Positions 1-10,600 of a DNA stretch of 21,813 bases are shown one piece after another. The notes beneath the pieces are model-generated. The model ran no database searches and was not told the DNA's origin. It saw only the letters and a list, made by a program, of their open reading frames with translations. The position numbers and the translations under genes are program-made. The stretch is from Discostella pseudostelligera (taxonomy: Eukaryota > Bacillariophyta > Thalassiosirophyceae > Thalassiosirales > Thalassiosiraceae), in contig JALLBK010000191.1 of the NCBI GenBank assembly GCA_036940085.1, positions 1 through 21,813 on the forward strand. The letters run 5' to 3'. The number at the start of each line of letters is the position of its first letter. Position 1 is the stretch's first letter.

Positions 1-61
1 CGGTAACATCGACATCTTCGACGTTATCATTACCAGCCGGGCTCCCCATTGGTGCCACCAT

Positions 62-1492
62 ATGATTTCGTCCACTCTCCAACCTCAACCTCTCGACGTA
101 ATTATCAACACGATGGAACCTGATCCGTCATCTGATAGACGAATGTCAAAGCTGAAAAAGGCAAACCGCCATTCGTCAAAATCTGTGCTCGAAACAATGC
201 CGATGCCTCTGCCTGCTATTGACACAAGCAACGCCGAGACGGCGGCATCGCTCGGCGGGGCAAAGTCGTCACCTCCCTTGGCGTTGATGCCATCATCAGT
301 CAAAACTACAGCAATGGAATCGGCTATTGACCTTACCGAATCCACACCACCTCGTGCAACCAAGATAACACCTACGTCGACACGGATTGAAAATGAAAAT
401 ACTATGGCAGTGTCGTCATCTTTCATGGAAAATGAAGTGGTTGTCATGTCGAGTAAGGAAAAGAGTGAGACAACTCCTACAAAACTGCCACCTCCATCCG
501 TCAACAAGCCCTGCGCCACCAAGCATGCAGTGAGCTCATCCACTTCCGCCAACGTCAACATACCAACATCGTCTACCGCAACAAATGTTTCAACTACGAA
601 TATTGTCAAAGAACCAATCCAAAAGAAGAAGAAACTTTCCTTCCATGATAAAATTCTTTACACCATGTTATCTTCGTGTAAGCCGTACACTCTGAAATCA
701 CTCGCCCAGGCAACCGATTCCACTGTGGAAGCATTGCGGCATGCCATGTTATCCTTCTTGGATAAGCAGTTGGTTCTATCGAAAGAATTTCCAAGCAAAA
801 GTAGTGGCAGAGAACCGAAAAAGTTATACTGGGCCAACCCTATCCGTTTCTCGGATGGTGACTCTGGGGATGGCGGTAAGAAATCTAGTTCAGGTGCAGT
901 GATCAAAGAATTGTCCAAACTCCTCGCGACGCCAAATGAGATACAGGAGGCAAACTTAATGCGTCAACAACTGCAACAGCAATATAGAGCAATTCAAGAG
1001 GAATTGAATCCGCTCTTGGCAATACCCACCATGAAACAATTGGATGATGAGATATTGGCAGCGGAAGAGATGTTGCAGCATTTAAAGAACGACATTGCGG
1101 CGGTAAAGGATCGGATGGGGAAACCACCACCATCTCTAGCAAGCTCTACTTCGAAACAGCCGAAGCCGAGTAAGCCGCAAGATCCAACAACACTCAAACG
1201 CAAAATCAATCATATGCTCGGAGAATACAAAACACGGAAACGAAAATGCATGGACTTTGTCGAGGAACTCAGTGATGCCATGGAGAAGAAGACGAAGGAT
1301 GTCATGGGTGAAAAGATATTGTGTTTGGATACTGATGAAATGGAGTGGGGAGTTTGGGAGGACGGTGGTACTGGGAAGGTGTTTGGGACGAAACCAAAAT
1401 CCAAACCGCAGAAGAGTGGTTTGCTTGGGAGGAAGAATGATGTGCAGGATCAGCCAATGACAAAAATCCCAGCAAAGTACAATGATGTTTAG
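62..1492 (+). CDS. HOP2: HOP2-like homologous-pairing protein (TBPIP family), long N-terminal extension
   Basis: The family works with MND1 in the nucleus to stimulate RAD51/DMC1 strand exchange in meiosis. Residues about 190-260 form a winged-helix domain (from FHDKILYTML to the closing strand KLYWANP, where HOP2 proteins have YFA/YWA). Residues 283-352 are a Leu/Glu-rich coiled coil. Residues 377-428 match the HOP2 C-terminal signature: an RKRK basic patch, then EELSDAMEKK, then a TDE motif. HOP2 proteins are usually 220-250 residues; the extra length is a Ser/Thr/Pro-rich disordered N-terminus (1-188) holding a SUMO-interaction-like IDLTES at 89-94. The first visible ATG is at 62 and another in-frame one at 113. 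The frame has no stop from position 2 to 61, so the true start may lie outside the window. No intron is needed. Family call is sure; start is not. Confidence 0.87.
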   Translation: MISSTLQPQPLDVIINTMEPDPSSDRRMSKLKKANRHSSKSVLETMPMPLPAIDTSNAETAASLGGAKSSPPLALMPSSVKTTAMESAIDLTESTPPRATKITPTSTRIENENTMAVSSSFMENEVVVMSSKEKSETTPTKLPPPSVNKPCATKHAVSSSTSANVNIPTSSTATNVSTTNIVKEPIQKKKKLSFHDKILYTMLSSCKPYTLKSLAQATDSTVEALRHAMLSFLDKQLVLSKEFPSKSSGREPKKLYWANPIRFSDGDSGDGGKKSSSGAVIKELSKLLATPNEIQEANLMRQQLQQQYRAIQEELNPLLAIPTMKQLDDEILAAEEMLQHLKNDIAAVKDRMGKPPPSLASSTSKQPKPSKPQDPTTLKRKINHMLGEYKTRKRKCMDFVEELSDAMEKKTKDVMGEKILCLDTDEMEWGVWEDGGTGKVFGTKPKSKPQKSGLLGRKNDVQDQPMTKIPAKYNDV

Positions 1493-1993
1493 CATTAATA
1501 AGATATCAGACATGAATTAAAAGAAGAAGGAGGTATCATTCGATGGAAGTTATTCGATTCATTCCGCATCCTTGTCCTCGATGTCGCTTGCGATGATGAT
1601 GCTGACTTCATCACTGCCGGCCATCGTTGGACACAACTTACACGTGGCCATAATTGGCGGGAGAGGCCAGATGTACCAGCTCCACCGTGACAACCCAAAG
1701 CGAGAAGCGAGAAAAATCCCAATTTGAATTCTACGTGACCTTCGTGAACTGTATTGATTCCTCACAACATAAATGAGAAAGACTCAAATCCATTTTTTGA
1801 ATTATACGAGCTCCTCTGTAGATAATACGAGCTTCACGATTGTTGAATTGACTCTTTCTCATCGAAAGAGGAGACCTTCACCTACCATCATTACCGAAGA
1901 CGCAGCAGCAAAACCCAAGACGATGACGATGTTGACGGCGTGACCACTACTAATACTACTACGATACCTCTTCCACGCAAGCCCTCTCCTCCA
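1493..1993. promoter_or_regulatory. Intergenic region with inverted CACGTG / TTGGCGGGA module
   Basis: This 501-bp gap separates the HOP2 stop from the GST start and holds no convincing gene. At 1639-1662 it has TTACACGTGGCCA followed by TTGGCGGGA. This is close to the reverse complement of the element pair at 21688-21716 (TCCCGCCAA then TGGCCACGTGTAAG). CACGTG is the core site for bHLH/bZIP factors and TTGGCGGGA resembles an E2F site; both assignments come from general knowledge. A six-codon upstream ORF (1923-1943) lies before the GST start, if the transcript begins that early. Confidence 0.5.
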
Positions 1994-3241
1994 ATGGCAA
2001 TCCCGCTCGGAACGTCACCAGTGCCAAAGCTGCGTTTTCTCAGTGCATGGTTTTGTCCATATGCGCATCGAGCCACAATTGCCCTGGAGCATCATGCTGG
2101 TCGGGTTGAGTACGAGTGGGTAGAGGTGCGTTGGCGTCGGCACAGCGAAGGCATGTTGTCAACATTTGTGGAATATTGAATTCCGGATTTGCATTGTTTG
2201 TGTCTATTCTCCTTTCGTTTGAATTCATACTCCGATCTAAATTCTTTTTAGGCATTGGTGAGTACACAATATTAACAATCTAACATTTAATTCACGTGCT
2301 GATCATGTATCAATCTTCTCATCGCAAATTGTTCCGTCAATATGTAATGCGCACATCATGAACATTTTCAACTTCACTTGCCTTCAGGGGTGGGAGCAAA
2401 GAAATGACGGAAATAATGTTACCGGAACAGGAAAAGAATGGTGGTATCATTGGAAGGCGGGTGATTTGAAGCGCGCAAATCCATCGGCACTGGTTCCGAC
2501 GTTAATACCCGTAGACGAGGCCGGAAAGCCAAATGAAGAGAAGGTATTACTTACATTTTTAGTTTGATTGGTGCTTGAAAAATATATTTATGATGCAATC
2601 GATCAACATACTCAACTGAACATTCTCATCGTACCACGTATCAATGAACTTTTTTTGAGCAGAGTGTATATGAATCACTCATCACAATCGACTACATTGA
2701 TGCCGTCGCCAATTCACCAATCGAAAATCACCGCCTCGTCCCATCCGACCCGTATCTTGCCGCCAAATGTCGATATTGGGCCGAAAAAGTAAATCGCGAA
2801 TGCTGCTCCCCGTACTACGGCGTATTAGTCCGCACGGACAAAAATGAACAACGAGAGAATTTCACAAAATTAGTGCATGGATTAAAGGCATTTTCACGAG
2901 AGATTGAGAAGAATGGAGGAGATGGACAAGGTTTTCTCGGTGGTGGACGATTGACCAATACAGATGTTTCATTGATGCCATGGGCGTATCGGTACTACGT
3001 CTTTGAACATTATCGTGGCTATGCTATTCCAGTCGACGAGGATCCGGAATTACATCCCTACAGGGAATGGTATGATTATGTATTCTCATTGGAAAGTGTG
3101 AAGAGGACACTTCCTGATAAAGATCGATATTTAGAACATATTGGAAAGTATGCCGATTCGAGTGCACGGAGTAAGGTGGCCAATGCCGTTCGGAGAGGTG
3201 TGGCTGCACACGAGATAGAAGATGAAAAGGACACGTACTAA
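1994..3241 (+). CDS. Glutathione S-transferase, omega-like active-site cysteine, four exons
   Basis: Exons are inferred as join(1994..2125, 2252..2257, 2388..2543, 2663..3241), giving 290 residues; every junction is phase 0 with GT..AG. The thioredoxin-fold half has WFCPYAHR with Cys21 in the CPYA active site, as in omega/lambda-type GSTs, which favour glutathione-dependent thiol transfer and dehydroascorbate or deglutathionylation reactions. NPSALVP-TL (77-85) supplies the cis-proline loop and YES (101-103) the glutathione gamma-glutamyl contact. The all-helical C-terminal half follows, with the family-typical TNTDVSLMPWAYRY segment. ATG 1994 is the first in-frame ATG after the in-frame stop at 1844; a GTG at 1940 is unlikely to be used in a nuclear gene. 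Substrate unknown. The intron between exons 1 and 3 could also be read without the micro-exon, still in frame. Confidence 0.85.
2252..2257 (+). other. Probable 6-nt micro-exon (Ala-Leu) of the GST gene
   Basis: GCATTG is bounded by a pyrimidine-rich acceptor (TTCTTTTTAG) and a perfect GTGAGT donor. It adds two codons between ...YEWVE and GWEQR... without changing frame. The flanking introns would be 126 and 130 nt, similar to other introns here. The alternative is one 262-nt intron from 2126 to 2387, which is also in frame. Confidence 0.6.
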
Positions 3242-3318
3242 AATGCGTAAATTCAATAATGGATCATGATAAATCTATGGCGTTATTCAACGAATGTGAT
3301 TAATATCTTATTCGTCGA

Positions 3319-3450
3319 TTACACGTTGCAAGTGGCAAAAAAATATTCGACGTGATGAGGTGAGCCAATTTGATATTCCACGTGGCAAGATACTCACTCG
3401 CGCGCCATGTCGTCTTCCACCTGGCAGCATCGGTTATTTCACGTGGCAAG
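3319..3450. promoter_or_regulatory. LEO1 upstream cluster of CACGTGGCAAG-type repeats
   Basis: Four related copies lie within 132 bp: TTACACGTTGCAAG (3319), TTCCACGTGGCAAG (3376), TTCCACCTGGCAG (3415) and TTTCACGTGGCAAG (3437). A C-rich run of GCCC units (3473-3490) follows just before the LEO1 start at 3512. Several spaced copies of one palindromic core suggest clustered binding sites for a bHLH or bZIP factor. Function is inferred from repetition and position only. The rest of the gap from 3242 holds no gene. Confidence 0.55.
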
Positions 3451-3511
3451 TTGAGTCGAGTCAAAAAGTCAGGCCGCCCGCCCGCCCGCCATAACCAAAC
3501 ATTCATCGACC

Positions 3512-5362
3512 ATGACCATGGCGTCCGCCAACTCCAACGCTGCCCTCTTTGGGGATGATTCTGACGATAGCTCCGATGAGAGCGTCGCTGCCGGCACCGC
3601 TACTGCTACTACAGATCCATCGACTGGAGAGGCTGCCCCCGGCGAAGAGGCAGAGAATGACGATGAGGCGAAGACCTCTACTGATTCCGATGCCGATGCA
3701 GCGGGCGCTGGGGCTGATGATGATGCCGTCGCACCACCATCAGCGGCTGGTACGTCTAGCAAGAATACCGACAATAGCGCCTTGTTTGGCGACGATGATG
3801 ATTCGTCTGAGGATGGCGAATTTGATGGGGGGGATGACATTGTTGGTCGGTCGGGAAATGTTGCCAAGAGGACGGAAGTGGTGGTGGAAAAAAGTATGAA
3901 TCAACGTTTGGGTGAGTGTGTGTTTTTCATTAGAGAAATTTTCTGAGATTTTGATAGACTTGAGCATTCATTTATTAACCCATTTTGATATTGTGTTCAT
4001 TTATTTTCGGGGAGATCAGGTTTGGATAGTGACAGCGATGACGAGCCAGGGCCCACCAAATCTACCAGTGAGGGTGCAGGCGAAGACGAAGATTCAAAGA
4101 AACCAATCTATGCGCCACCCCGACGAATGGAATTAACCAATCTACCTGGAATACATGACACCATTCCAGCAATCACCACCACAACGATTGCGAATGATAG
4201 CAAAGATGAGCCAATTCACTTCATCACCAAACTTCCCAACTTGGTAGCCATCAACCCCGAACCCTACAATGCCACCACTCACGATGCCGAAAAGGAAGAA
4301 GAACAATATCGAGGATATGTTCACAATATGATTCGATGGCGGTACAAAACCAATAATTCTTCAGGTGAAATTATGCGCGACGAGAATGGCAATCCGTTAC
4401 GTGAGAGTAATACTCGTATTGTGAAATGGAGCGATGGGAGTTACACGCTTCACATTGGCACGGAGGTATTGGAGGTGGATAATTTGGATAGTAGCATCCC
4501 CGTCGATCATCCGGAGGAAAGTATGGCGGGATTTCCGGGTTCTAATGGGTATTTGTATGTGAGTCAACAGGCGAGTATTCGCTTCCCCTCTAAGAAGGAA
4601 TGGGAGAAGGGTCCACCCAATAGCGATGATGAGAACGTGGAGGAAGCGATAGACGAGGACGACGACGATGAAGACAACATGCCACCCCAATCGGCGGGAA
4701 CAGTCCTCGAATGCATTGCACCCATTACCTCCCGGTTATCCTGTCGTCCATCCTCCCTGGCCAGTGAGGCCCATCGCAACCACACCCTGGCCGTACGGCA
4801 ACGCAATATAAAACGCGCTCGCATTGCTGAAATTGTTACGGAGGTTGACCCCGAGAAGGAGAAGCTGGCACGGATTAAAGGCAAGGACGATATGGAGAAG
4901 ATCCGTGCTCGTCATTCTGGTGGTGGTGTCCGACGAACTTACGGTGGGGGAAGTACGGGACGTCGACGTGGAATGAACGAGAGCTACCTGGAGGAGGGGG
5001 ATGAGGATGATTACGATGGTGTGAATATTGGCCGTCTCAAGAAGCAGACGATGCGTAGAGATAATAGTGATGAGGAAGAGATGGATTACGGAGATGATGA
5101 CGATGATGATTCTGAGGAAGATGAAGAGGATTGGATGTCAAAGAAGAAGCAGACGAGGGGGGCGGCGGCAGCACGTGCTTCCAAGGGGGAGAGGTCGGCT
5201 GCTTCCTCGTCCAAGGAGAATGTGGAATCCAGTGAGGAGGGAGAGGTAGTGTTTGGTGATGATGATGACGACGATGAGGAGGAGGATGCAGCGTTCGGCA
5301 AGAAGCGTGGCGGAGGTAGTGGAGTGAAAAAGGCGGTGTTGAGCGACGACGAAGATGAGTGA
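3512..5362 (+). CDS. LEO1: LEO1, Paf1 transcription-elongation complex subunit
   Basis: Join(3512..3911, 4020..5362), 580 residues. The 108-nt intron has a GTGAGT donor and TCAG acceptor and splits a Gly codon. LEO1 binds elongating RNA polymerase II with PAF1 and supports co-transcriptional histone modification. The conserved core spans about 196-365: FITKLPNLVAINPEPY (202-216), IRWRY (238-242) and ESNTRIVKWSDGSYTLHIG (262-280), the family hallmark. Both termini are strongly acidic (Asp/Ser/Glu-rich, with ALFGDD repeated in exon 1), as is usual for LEO1. The start has two nearby ATGs (3512, 3518); the second has the better context (G at +4). The 3' flank has AATAAA at 5442, a possible poly(A) signal. 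The neighbouring b561 gene converges from 5630. Confidence 0.93.
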
Positions 5363-5629
5363 ATAACAGGTTTGAGCGGAGGAAAAATATGGATGCTACA
5401 ATCGTACATGCAACAATATTGGAACTGGTGGGGTGACATGAAATAAATGATACTGATTAGATGATTATTTGCGTGACATTAACAACTCAATATCATTTAA
5501 GTCTTCTGCACTTCACACTTTATCATTTCCATTGGCTTCAACTCGACAACTTGTAAGCACCGCTGCTGGTAGGGATTCTGCACTTCACTTAGATGGATTA
5601 CATGAACTGATAATATGACATCAAACTCT

Positions 5630-7200
5630 TCACGTTTGCTCTTCTTCTCCGTCGGCTGATTCGATGGCACTTGCACGTAGTGTATTTTGTGCAGTTTCAG
5701 GTTCAGCCTTAGCATCCGAGGTAGTAGTGGCTTTGCTTCCGTTTCGAATGCGCAACATCGAGAAGACGAAACCAATCACAAGTAGAGCCGTCATAAGACC
5801 AAGCCATACCCAGTAGGCAAGTATCATATCACTCCCATTCACGCCATACTTGTAGGAATACCATTTAATTCCCGACCAAATCTGCCAGAAACCCATTGCT
5901 AATAAAGCCATGCCTTTGAGCCGATGACCGAATTCCCATGCCGTTCGGAGCTTAGTCTTCTTCTCACCCGATTCCGGCGCATGAGGACGGAAAACACCTG
6001 CCAGCACTTGTAAGAAGGTCATCATGAACATGGATAATCCCACCATTTGATGCGGATATTCAAAGTGATCATCCTTTTCTTTGGCGGTGTATGCAACCGC
6101 GACAGCAAACAGGGCAATAGTAAGACTAAATGCCATACCATTGAATGCCCTATGGAGCTTGAACCATAGACCTTCTTTGTTCTTGGGTAGTAAACCACGG
6201 AACATGGAGAATTGAACTGCAAATGGCACGAGGACACCCCATGCAATAAATGCCATAATGCCATGAGCAAGCCATGCCGTTATGTTGGGTGCAGTGCGTA
6301 CCTCAGCCGCTCCACTGGCAAGGTTGACATTCACCGATGAAAATCCCTCATGTATTCCAAGTGCAGGACTGTAGCCATTGGCCCATAAGAAGATATTATC
6401 TCCGGAATTGATATCAATCTCCCCGGGCTCTTTCAATAACTTTGTGAACTTCATGATAGTTTGTCCATTAGTGAATTCGACGCTGGCATCCGTAAGAGTC
6501 TGTAAGTCGTCTGACATGGGTTGCACACCATCATTGGTCTCTGAAGTCATTGTGTACTTTAGCGGAACATCTCCTGGAATGCCGCTGTGATGAATTGACA
6601 AAATCCATGTGAGAGCAATGATGCAACGAAGTGAGTTAATAAAAGTAGTGCGCGAGAACAACAAGGCATGATTCGGCATTACTACACTTACATCACTGAA
6701 TCACTTCCAATCATTCGACCATCGGAACTAAATCCAACACTGACCCATGCCTCTCCATCATAAATCGATTCGAAGCTGATGGTGCACGTCTCGTCACAAC
6801 TTTCCAATGTCACACCCTCCGGTACGTTAACCTTGTATCGAAGCAAAAAGTCCGAAGAGACTTGATCTTCGCAATAATCTAGCGTGCAATCCTTTCCTGC
6901 TGCTGTGTTGGCTGCTGAAACCGTCGCTTCGCCGTCGGCTTCGCCTGCAGCTTCTTCGGCCTCCTCTGCTGCATCTTCGGCCTCCTCTGCGGCTTCTTCG
7001 GCAGCCTCCTCTGCGGCTTCTTCTGCAGTCTCATCTACATCCTCGAATAGGTTGCCACTGCTACTGCTGCCACCCCAGTCGCTCAGATTCCTTTTGCTGA
7101 TACGACCATCCGACGACGATGACATAATTATTTCTTCGCCACCACCCGGCCGAGCGGACGCGCCGTTGAAGAGGGTACTACTGATACTGATACCGGTCAT
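5630..7200 (-). CDS. DOMON and cytochrome b561 domain membrane protein
   Basis: Join of 7200..6692 and 6584..5630 on the minus strand, 487 residues. The 107-nt intron (GTAAGT..CACAG) splits an Ile codon inside the DOMON domain, giving DSV-I-GIPGD. Residues about 104-255 form a DOMON domain with paired cysteines (C105, C110, C135, C139). Five membrane helices follow (about 271-298, 314-336, 349-369, 390-409, 422-446), with the four family histidines that bind two haems: H277, H314, H348, H390. Such CYBDOM proteins move electrons across a membrane, commonly from ascorbate to ferric iron or radicals. The N-terminus is odd: no signal peptide, but a disordered Ser/Gly segment and an Ala/Glu repeat (57-90). 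An upstream exon may be missing; an in-frame stop precedes ATG 7200. The gene diverges from the large ORF starting at 7676. Confidence 0.88.
6931..7032 (-). repeat. Coding repeat of EAAEEA-type units
   Basis: About 34 codons made of Glu/Ala units near the N-terminus of the DOMON protein. On the plus strand this reads as imperfect tandem copies of a unit like GCCTCCTCTGC(T/G)GCTTCTTCG. Such tracts change length easily by slippage. Confidence 0.8.
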
Positions 7201-7675
7201 GGTTTCTCTAGTCTAGATTATGAGATGATTTCGAATGGAGCTGTCGTGCTGCCTACCGAAGTATCTCTATCGCGTCAATTTACCTATTGGAATCCCATGT
7301 CCATGTGAACTCCGAACCTATTATGAGATGAATGTCGTCGATGAGTGGTGTGGCGGAATAATTGATTATCCAATACTTGAATGCCAATCTTCATTTCCAC
7401 AATCTTGTTGAGCTCGGTTTGGGGAAATGCATTTCAAACGATTCGTCACTGTTCTCAGCTGATCTTTGACTCTAATTTAGATTTTATGTTTCTCCCTCTG
7501 CGAATTTACGCGGGGGCTTTCCCGCTAAATCTTTGCCGCCCGCTTGACACCCCGCCAAAACTAATGTCGTCGTCCGCCATCCACCCGGCACATCTTCACC
7601 ATTCACCATGACCATGACGACCGATCTTGCCCGCCTCTCGCGGCTACCGCCCGCCGTAGCAAGCAAGCAAGAACA
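7201..7675. promoter_or_regulatory. Divergent intergenic region with two E2F-like sites
   Basis: This gap separates the minus-strand DOMON gene from the plus-strand orphan. TTTCCCGC (7518-7525) and CCCGCCAAAA (7551-7560) match the E2F-type consensus in direct and complementary form; they sit 116-158 bp upstream of the orphan's start. A 12-bp direct repeat ATTATGAGATGA occurs at 7217 and 7320. No CACGTG is present here, unlike several other gaps. No gene is supported in it. Confidence 0.45.
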
Positions 7676-7679
7676 ATGA
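7608..7679 (+). promoter_or_regulatory. Upstream ORF overlapping the next start codon (ATGA)
   Basis: A 23-codon ORF starts at an ATG in good context (CACCATG) and stops at TGA 7677-7679, overlapping the main ATG at 7676 as ATGA. If it is in the 5' leader, it would force termination-reinitiation or leaky scanning. The transcription start is unknown, so it may not be transcribed. Confidence 0.35.
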
Positions 7680-10600
7680 AGAAAGGATTCCTTCTACCCG
7701 ACAGGAAAGTTCCTCGCTCAAGGGATGTGCCGTCGACGAGCGATGATGCCAATGGCTGCAGATCTGCGGCGAACAATACCCAGCAGTCATGTGGTAGTCG
7801 TCGTCGGCGACAACCACCACCATCGATTATGAAGAGGGGGTTCCTACTTGGTCCGTCAAAATTGCCATCCAATAATTGCGACGAATCGCTAACGCCATTG
7901 CCGCAGTATCGGCTACAAGAAGGAGGGGGTTCATCAACAAGTAGATCCAAACGCGTTGTTACAAGGTCATCCGCATTGCTTGACATATCGTTTCATGAAA
8001 TTGGTGCATCTTCATCTGCAGAAGATAATGAGTACAATCAGCAATCTCAACCTGCCGCATCATCATCTCTGCTTCATTTCGTGAGAGATGAGTCTGATGC
8101 CGACGAGGGAGAAACACCTTTTCATTGTGAAAATAATGATGAGCTTCTACATCATGTAGGGCAGACTGATTGTAATCCTTCACTAGATAGTTGGATCAAG
8201 CCATCTTTGGAATCCTTTACTCTTCCATCCATAATTCTTCCTTCATCTACTCAACACCCTGTTTCATCGAAAAGAAAACCATGTACTTCCAAACAACGAA
8301 AACCACTCATTGTTGAGATGGACGACGATCCAACGGTTCGAGAAGCCACCAGTAGAAATTTAACACCATTGGTTGACTCGTCCAATTATGCAGTTGAGCC
8401 TTGTCAAAATGGTCGTGCTATGATTGACAATAGAATAGAAGAAATAGGAACAAGAACTCAGCAACAACATCAACGTCCTGCCGATGCTGACAGTGGCGAT
8501 AGTATCCGAAAGGTTGTGCCCACAAAAGACTCTTTCCAGTTTACAAATGCGGTTTCTATCCTCCTCTCAAAACTTGGTCGATCCATCCAAAGCAATGCAC
8601 ACCATAAGAATTCACATCCCGACAATTGTAGAGATCGATCAGTGATTGGTGTAGGAACAATAGTTAACACACTCACCGAAACAATGATCCAATCGTTCGT
8701 GAAAAAGCACTTGAGCAGTACTTTTGAACTACTCAACAATATATGGTCGTTGATACTAGATGAAATTGCACAAGAATACACTGAATTCATCCAATCGAGG
8801 AAGAAGAAACGATCACGGTCGAATTCTATTTCCCCATCATTAACATTAGGATTGGGGATGCTTGGATTTCTTTCACTGAGGGAGGAGGTATATGAAAGTC
8901 TTGTCAGGCAACTGGTCCTCATCGAAACGTCCCAAGGGGGTTGTAGCCAGGATACACATGGTCGACAGAAAGGTCAAGAAAAGCAACTAAAAGTATTGGC
9001 ACTTGGTGCTGTGTATTTGTTACGATGCCGAATCCGCTGCATCAATATATCCTTGACAAACCTTGAGTTGGATATGGTGGATTCATCTCACTCGGATATC
9101 CAAGAGAGGATAAGGCAACTATGGAATGATATCGAGCCCGAGATTGGGATGTTGCTCTCAAAGATATTGCCCTCGTTAGAAAGTATTGTGAATGGCAACG
9201 CAAGCAGTGGTCAAACTGTCTTGACGTCCGCTACTGCTGACACATGCTTCGAATTGATTGAGATCTCGTCAAGATCTTCCATGTACCACCAGCGGTTTCT
9301 AGGCACTACCTCATCGGAAATGACTGATTTAATGAAGAAATGGAAAAGTGCACTGCCACTCATTGAGAGACTATTGGTAACCAAGCAACATTGGATCAAA
9401 TCATCTCCCTCGTCCGACCAAGCGAATGGTAACTTGGAGAATGCTTCATCACGAACTACTTGCGCCGATGCTGTTCTGATTGACTGGTTCGACGTTATCA
9501 AATCATCAAAGCGTCTTTACTTCGACTATCTTGTCTCAGGCGGTTTGTTAGAAGGATACGATCACTCTTCAACATCCATCCTATTCGTCAACTTGTCTGG
9601 AATATTGTTGAGAAAAGCAGACATGGGCGAATCGACAGAGGCGACGTATTTCAGAGTCGGTGGGATTGCACAAAGCCTCTGCCAACATAAGGAATGCATC
9701 TTCGGTTCCATCACTAGTCCAGTGTACGGCTCTGATAGCGATGTTGTGTCGTTGTTGCAGGATTCAAGCAAATTGACGGACGACATTCTAGATGCAAGAA
9801 GAACCAACTCGACATCGACCGATGCATTCACAAAAATGAATCATCAACGTGCAGTTGTTAGAGCATTCACCTCCTGGATTTCGAGCGGCAATAAAGCTCT
9901 TCGAATCCTGACAAAAAGTAATAAAAATCCAGAGGCAGATGTTGATTTGCTTGACCTTTCTATGGTTAGTCTAGTCATGATACTCAGATCGGAGTCCAAA
10001 CAATGTGTCGACTTGAGCATTGCATCATTGTAAGTCATATCGTTTCATCCATGCGTGTTAACTTGTTGCGCAGCTAGACACTCATTGCTCGTTTCCTCGA
10101 TGTGAAGATCAATGGTTTGGTCTGCATTTCCAGATTGGACGCCTCAATCCTTCGAGACCTTGCTCGACGCACTGCATGTTCACTCGACTCAGTCTTTTGA
10201 TGACAACGGAACACAATCGACACAGTCACCCAACGACGAACTACAGCTCAGTCCAACATGTAGAGCACTCTGTACTGTTGTTGCAAAAGCTGCATCCCGG
10301 AAACCAATGATGCTGCTTCCTTCCATTTTGAAGATGGATGGTAGAGTGGAGACAATGATCGAAGTGGTACTGAACATGCTTGAAATGCTTCCGAGCAGTC
10401 CTTCTCCTGGGGAAGCGCACAACTCCGTGTACCGTGCTGCTTCGGATGTTCTACTCCTAAATATCGCATCAGTGCCTTACCTTCGGTCGAGACTCCGTTC
10501 CAACCCATCACTATATACGAATGTTCCATGCGATGTAATTATTCCAAAGATCGTGGTGAACTTAGTTGATTCGTATGCCAAACGAAAATTAGATGCCGGC

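Noticed and set aside
85..609. Minus-strand ORF opposite HOP2
   Set aside because: It is the antisense shadow of the Ser/Thr-rich N-terminus; composition explains the lack of stops.
1940..1993. GTG-started N-terminal extension of the GST
   Set aside because: Position 1940 is GTG, not ATG; no in-frame ATG occurs between the stop at 1844 and ATG 1994.
3549..3899. Alternative-frame ORF inside LEO1 exon 1
   Set aside because: It is a Met/Arg-rich frame shadow of the Asp/Ser-rich coding region, with no conserved motif.
7289..7394. Minus-strand short ORF as a leader exon of the DOMON protein
   Set aside because: It encodes a His/Arg-rich peptide with no signal-peptide character, and its possible donor lies after a stop codon.
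7381..7611. Plus-strand ORF of 76 codons upstream of the orphan
   Set aside because: It crosses the promoter-like CCCGC sites, shows no family feature and has no matching splice site into the orphan.
10030..10133. Other acceptors (CAG at 10071-10073 and 10131-10133) for the orphan's intron
   Set aside because: The first creates an immediate stop codon (TTC TAG); the second joins out of frame with the long downstream ORF.
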